15,841 nucleotides of DNA. Source: an uncultured Oscillospiraceae bacterium. Its GTDB lineage: Bacteria > Bacillota > Clostridia > Oscillospirales > Acutalibacteraceae. The stretch covers positions 1 through 15,841 of the forward strand of contig USLV01000010.1 of assembly GCA_900555705.1 (NCBI GenBank), written 5' to 3'. Both the position numbers and the translations under genes were made by a program. This document shows, one piece after another, positions 13,561-15,841 of the stretch. The first letter of the stretch is position 1. Each line of letters starts with the position of its first letter. Below the pieces are notes generated by a model. The model searched no databases. It saw nothing but the letters and a program-made list of their open reading frames with translations, and was not told where the DNA came from.

Positions 13561-13584
13561 CTATTTAGAAAATTTTCGAAATAG
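13561..13584. promoter_or_regulatory. Palindromic operator for the ArsR-type repressor
   Basis: CTATTT and AAATAG arms surround a GAAAATTTTC core; the 24-bp site has only one non-symmetric pair. It lies directly after the -10 element, over the transcript start and just before AAGGAGGTG. This is the expected place for autorepression by an ArsR/SdpR protein. Confidence 0.65.
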
Positions 13585-13601
13585 AAGGAGGTGAACGGTA
13601 A

Positions 13602-13883
13602 ATGGGATTTCCCGAAACCTTCAAGGCGCTGTCCGACCCGGTCCGGCGGGAGATTCTCGTGCTGCTCCGACCGGGTCCGCTCTCCGCCGGGGAGATTGCC
13701 GCGCGGTTCGATATGGCCGCCGCCACCATCTCCTATCACCTGTCGCTTCTCAAAAAGGCGGGGCTGATCGCGGAGACGCGCCGGAAGAATTTTATCTACT
13801 ATGAAATCAATGTCTCGGTGTTCGAGGAACTGATGCTCTGGATCTCACAGTTTGGAGGAAACCAACATGAAAAAGATTCTTGA
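13602..13883 (+). CDS. ArsR/SdpR-family autorepressor
   Basis: 93 residues, a single winged helix: F-K-A-L-S-D-P-V-R-R-E-I-L at 7-19, recognition region AAATISYHLSLLKKAGLI at 39-56, and wing ETRRKNFIYYEIN. There are no cysteine pairs typical of metal-sensing ArsR proteins, so it is closer to SdpR, which represses its own operon until a membrane partner (SdpI) captures it when the toxin is sensed. AAGGAGGTG gives a strong ribosome binding site. The 3' end overlaps the SdpI-family gene by 17 bases. The palindrome at 13561-13584 is its likely binding site. Confidence 0.9.
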   Translation: MGFPETFKALSDPVRREILVLLRPGPLSAGEIAARFDMAAATISYHLSLLKKAGLIAETRRKNFIYYEINVSVFEELMLWISQFGGNQHEKDS

Positions 13884-14502
13884 CCGTGGATTGGCAGTCA
13901 GCGTACTGCTCTGCCTGCTGCCGACAGTGGCCGGGTTACTCCTCTATAACCGGCTGCCGGAGCAGGTGGCGATCCATTTCCAGGCGGACGGCACCCCCGA
14001 CAATTTTGTGCCCCGGGCAATCGCGGTGTTTCTGCTGCCCGTCCTGCTGGCGCTGCTGCAAATCGTGGTCTATACCGTACAGACCCACGATCCCAGTCGA
14101 CAAAACGCCGCCCGCATGCTGTCGCTGATGGGCAAATGGATTGTCCCCGCGATCGCGCTGTTTGCCCAGGCCGCCACCCTCTGGTATGCGGTTGTGGGGG
14201 AGATGAACATCTCGATGTATGTCCATCTCGGCATCGGGCTGATGCTCCTCGTCTGTGGCAACTATCTCCCGAAATGCCGCCAGAACTATACCGTCGGGAT
14301 CAAGCTGCCCTGGACGCTCGCGAGCGCGGACAATTGGAACCGCACCCACCGGCTCGGCGGCTATATCTGGATCATCGGCGGATTTCTCTTCGCACTCAAC
14401 AGCTTTTGGCAGTGGATATGGGCGGATATCGTTCTCATCGTACTCCTCGCCCTGATTCCTACCGTCTATTCATTCCTGCTCTATCGAAAGGAGGGCTCCT
14501 GA
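13867..14502 (+). CDS. SdpI-family membrane protein with DUF1648 domain
   Basis: 211 residues. N-terminal DUF1648 part: transmembrane helix 8-27 followed by P-E-Q-V-A-I-H-F-Q-A-D-G-T-P-D-N-F (31-47) and a second helix at 51-70. Further helices are at about 92-110 and 117-131. The SdpI motif G-N-Y-L-P-K, TVGIKLPWTL (131-151) and NWNRTHRLGG (156-165) follow, then two C-terminal helices. Bacillus SdpI gives immunity to the killing factor SdpC and recruits the repressor SdpR to the membrane; whether this homologue does the same is inference. Start chosen at 13867 because GGAGG is eight bases upstream. Its stop overlaps the ABC ATPase start (TGATG). Confidence 0.9.
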   Translation: MKKILDRGLAVSVLLCLLPTVAGLLLYNRLPEQVAIHFQADGTPDNFVPRAIAVFLLPVLLALLQIVVYTVQTHDPSRQNAARMLSLMGKWIVPAIALFAQAATLWYAVVGEMNISMYVHLGIGLMLLVCGNYLPKCRQNYTVGIKLPWTLASADNWNRTHRLGGYIWIIGGFLFALNSFWQWIWADIVLIVLLALIPTVYSFLLYRKEGS

Positions 14503-15392
14503 TGGCTGTCATCGAACTGGCCGGATTGACCAGGGATTACGGACGCGGACGCGGCGTATTCGACCTGTCCTTCGGCGTGGAAAAGGGAGAGGTTTTCGGG
14601 TTTCTTGGGCCGAACGGCGCGGGAAAAACCACCGCGATCCGTCAGCTAATGGGTTTTATTCGGCCGGACAGCGGCAGCTGCCGCATCGACGGTCTCGACT
14701 GCTGGCGACAGTCGGCGGCAATCCAGCGCTCGCTCGGCTATCTGCCGGGGGAGATCGCTCTGATGGACGAAATGAAGGGCCGGGACTTCCTTACCTTTAT
14801 CGCCGGGATCAAGGGCGTGCGGGATCTCTCGCGTGCCCGCGCGCTGACCGAGCGTTTCGAGCTGGACACCGCCGGCAGCATTCGCCGCATGTCCAAGGGC
14901 ATGAAGCAGAAGCTCGGCATCATCTGCGCCTTCATGGCGGATCCGGCGGTGCTGATTCTCGACGAGCCCACCAGCGGTCTCGACCCGCTGATGCAGCAGG
15001 CATTCATTGAGCTGATCCTCGAGGAAAAGGCGCGCGGCAAGACCATCCTCCTCTCCTCCCACATGTTTGAGGAGGTGGAGCGGACCTGCGACCGGGTCGG
15101 CATCCTGAAGGCCGGGCATCTCGTCGCCATCGAGACGGTCGCCGCGCTCAAGGAATCCCGCCGCCGGGTATACACTGTGACGCTGACCTCGCCGGAGGCG
15201 GCCACCGCTTTTGCGGCGGAGCCCGCGCTGACCGTGGACGCTGCGCAGGGACGCGCGGTCAGAGTAGCTGTGCAGGGGGAGCTTGCGCCGCTGCTCACCG
15301 CTCTGGCGCGGTATCCTGTGACCAATCTCGAGACCGCGACCCAGCGGCTGGAGGACATCTTTCTGGAATTTTACGGAGGTGATCATTCATGA
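14502..15392 (+). CDS. ABC transporter ATP-binding protein (BcrA/CcmA-type)
   Basis: 296 residues with all ATPase motifs: Walker A G36-P-N-G-A-G-K-T43, signature M-S-K-G-M at 130-134 (in place of LSGGQ, usual for ABC-2 exporters), Walker B V-L-I-L-D-E at 150-155, D-loop SGLDP and switch His187. A C-terminal extension of about 80 residues is typical of drug or bacteriocin exporters. AAAGGAGG lies seven bases before the ATG. It overlaps the permease gene by ATGA and pairs with it as one exporter. In this operon it may expel an antimicrobial peptide or lipid-targeting compound; the substrate is unknown. Confidence 0.93.
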   Translation: MAVIELAGLTRDYGRGRGVFDLSFGVEKGEVFGFLGPNGAGKTTAIRQLMGFIRPDSGSCRIDGLDCWRQSAAIQRSLGYLPGEIALMDEMKGRDFLTFIAGIKGVRDLSRARALTERFELDTAGSIRRMSKGMKQKLGIICAFMADPAVLILDEPTSGLDPLMQQAFIELILEEKARGKTILLSSHMFEEVERTCDRVGILKAGHLVAIETVAALKESRRRVYTVTLTSPEAATAFAAEPALTVDAAQGRAVRVAVQGELAPLLTALARYPVTNLETATQRLEDIFLEFYGGDHS

Positions 15393-15841
15393 GCTGCCGC
15401 CCCTTTCTCCGACAGGACATGCGCTCCGGCCGCATCCTGTTCGTCGTATTTCTCGCGGTCCTGCTGTTCTATACCTGCGTCATCATCGGGATCTATGACG
15501 TCTACCAGCAGGATCAGCAGTCGATGCAGCAGAGTCTCGCGCAGTTTCCCGAGCTCTCCGCCGCCTTTGGTCTCGACACGTCGCTCAGCGGCCTGACCGG
15601 TTATCTCGCTTCGCTGCTCTTCGGCATGATCCTCGTGGTCTATCCGCTCGTATACGTGCTGATGACCGCCGTGCGACTGGTGGCGAGACCGATCGATAAG
15701 GGCTCCATGGCCTGCCTGCTGGCATCACCCCATTCTCGCGTCGCGGTCATCGGCTCCAAAGCACTCTATCTCGCCGGCAGCATTGTCGCCCTGATGGCGG
15801 CAACCGCCGCCGTTAACGGCGTGCTCTGCGAGGTGCTCTAT
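15389..15841 (+). CDS. ABC-2 type transporter permease, 3' end outside the window
   Basis: The first 151 codons are present. A transmembrane helix lies at about 15-35 (ILFVVFLAVLLFYTCVIIGIY). A glutamine-rich extracellular stretch (YQQDQQSMQQSL) and a second hydrophobic region near 70-95 (GYLASLLFGMILVVYPLVYVL) follow. Then comes IDKGSMACLLASPHSRVAVIGSKALY, the typical 'cytoplasmic loop before helix 3' of ABC-2 and NatB/BcrB-like permeases. It partners with the upstream ATPase. CGGAGGTGATC overlaps the ATPase 3' end as ribosome binding site. Confidence 0.85.
   Translation, partial: MSCRPFLRQDMRSGRILFVVFLAVLLFYTCVIIGIYDVYQQDQQSMQQSLAQFPELSAAFGLDTSLSGLTGYLASLLFGMILVVYPLVYVLMTAVRLVARPIDKGSMACLLASPHSRVAVIGSKALYLAGSIVALMAATAAVNGVLCEVLY

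Noticed and set aside
1..15841. CRISPR array, tRNA, rRNA, replication origin
   Set aside because: No regularly spaced repeats, no tRNA-like cloverleaf or rRNA sequence, and no DnaA-box cluster were recognised by eye on either strand.

Overview
The window looks like a chromosomal segment of a GC-rich, gut-type clostridium, most likely in the Oscillospirales (Ruminococcaceae/Oscillospiraceae). This is inferred from strong AGGAGG ribosome binding sites, clostridial-type PurA and PurB, a type I dockerin protein, an SdpR/SdpI-type operon and a predicted sortase substrate. No rRNA or tRNA is present to fix the taxonomy. A central block of about 6 kb (roughly 6,430-12,500) is clearly more AT-rich than both flanks and appears to be an acquired island.

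Left backbone (1-6,402), all on the minus strand. Read in the direction of transcription: purB, a secreted WG-repeat-like protein ending in a type I dockerin, purA, then a Cof-type HAD phosphatase, with the first codons of another gene at the very edge. purB and purA each have a clear sigma-A promoter and catalyse adjacent AMP-forming and IMP-consuming steps. The dockerin gene lies 35 bp behind purB and ends in a duplicated dockerin tail, a hairpin array and a strong terminator.

Central island (about 6,423-12,500). It carries a PadR-type regulator broken by a 93-bp insertion and coupled to an alpha/beta hydrolase (plus strand). A divergent TetR regulator faces a minus-strand operon of a 56-residue membrane protein, a membrane-anchored esterase and a second membrane-anchored alpha/beta hydrolase. 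A beta-lactamase-fold serine hydrolase with a C-terminal membrane domain follows. All four enzymes keep their predicted serine catalytic residues. A 16-bp direct repeat with one mismatch lies at both edges of the block. No integrase, transposase or relaxase is visible.

Right backbone (about 12,500-15,841). A small P-loop kinase (minus) is divergent from a 63-residue signal peptide/IPPTG/membrane-anchor protein that has almost no mature domain. Then comes a tightly overlapped operon on the plus strand: an ArsR/SdpR-type repressor with a strong promoter and a palindromic operator, an SdpI-family membrane protein, an ABC ATPase and an ABC-2 permease cut by the window end. This operon resembles inducible immunity or efflux modules.

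The most interesting items are the nested-inverted-repeat insertion inside padR, the serine-hydrolase island with its flanking direct repeats, the duplicated dockerin tail around a hairpin array, the tiny membrane protein missed in the large esterase frame, and the passenger-less sortase-type substrate.
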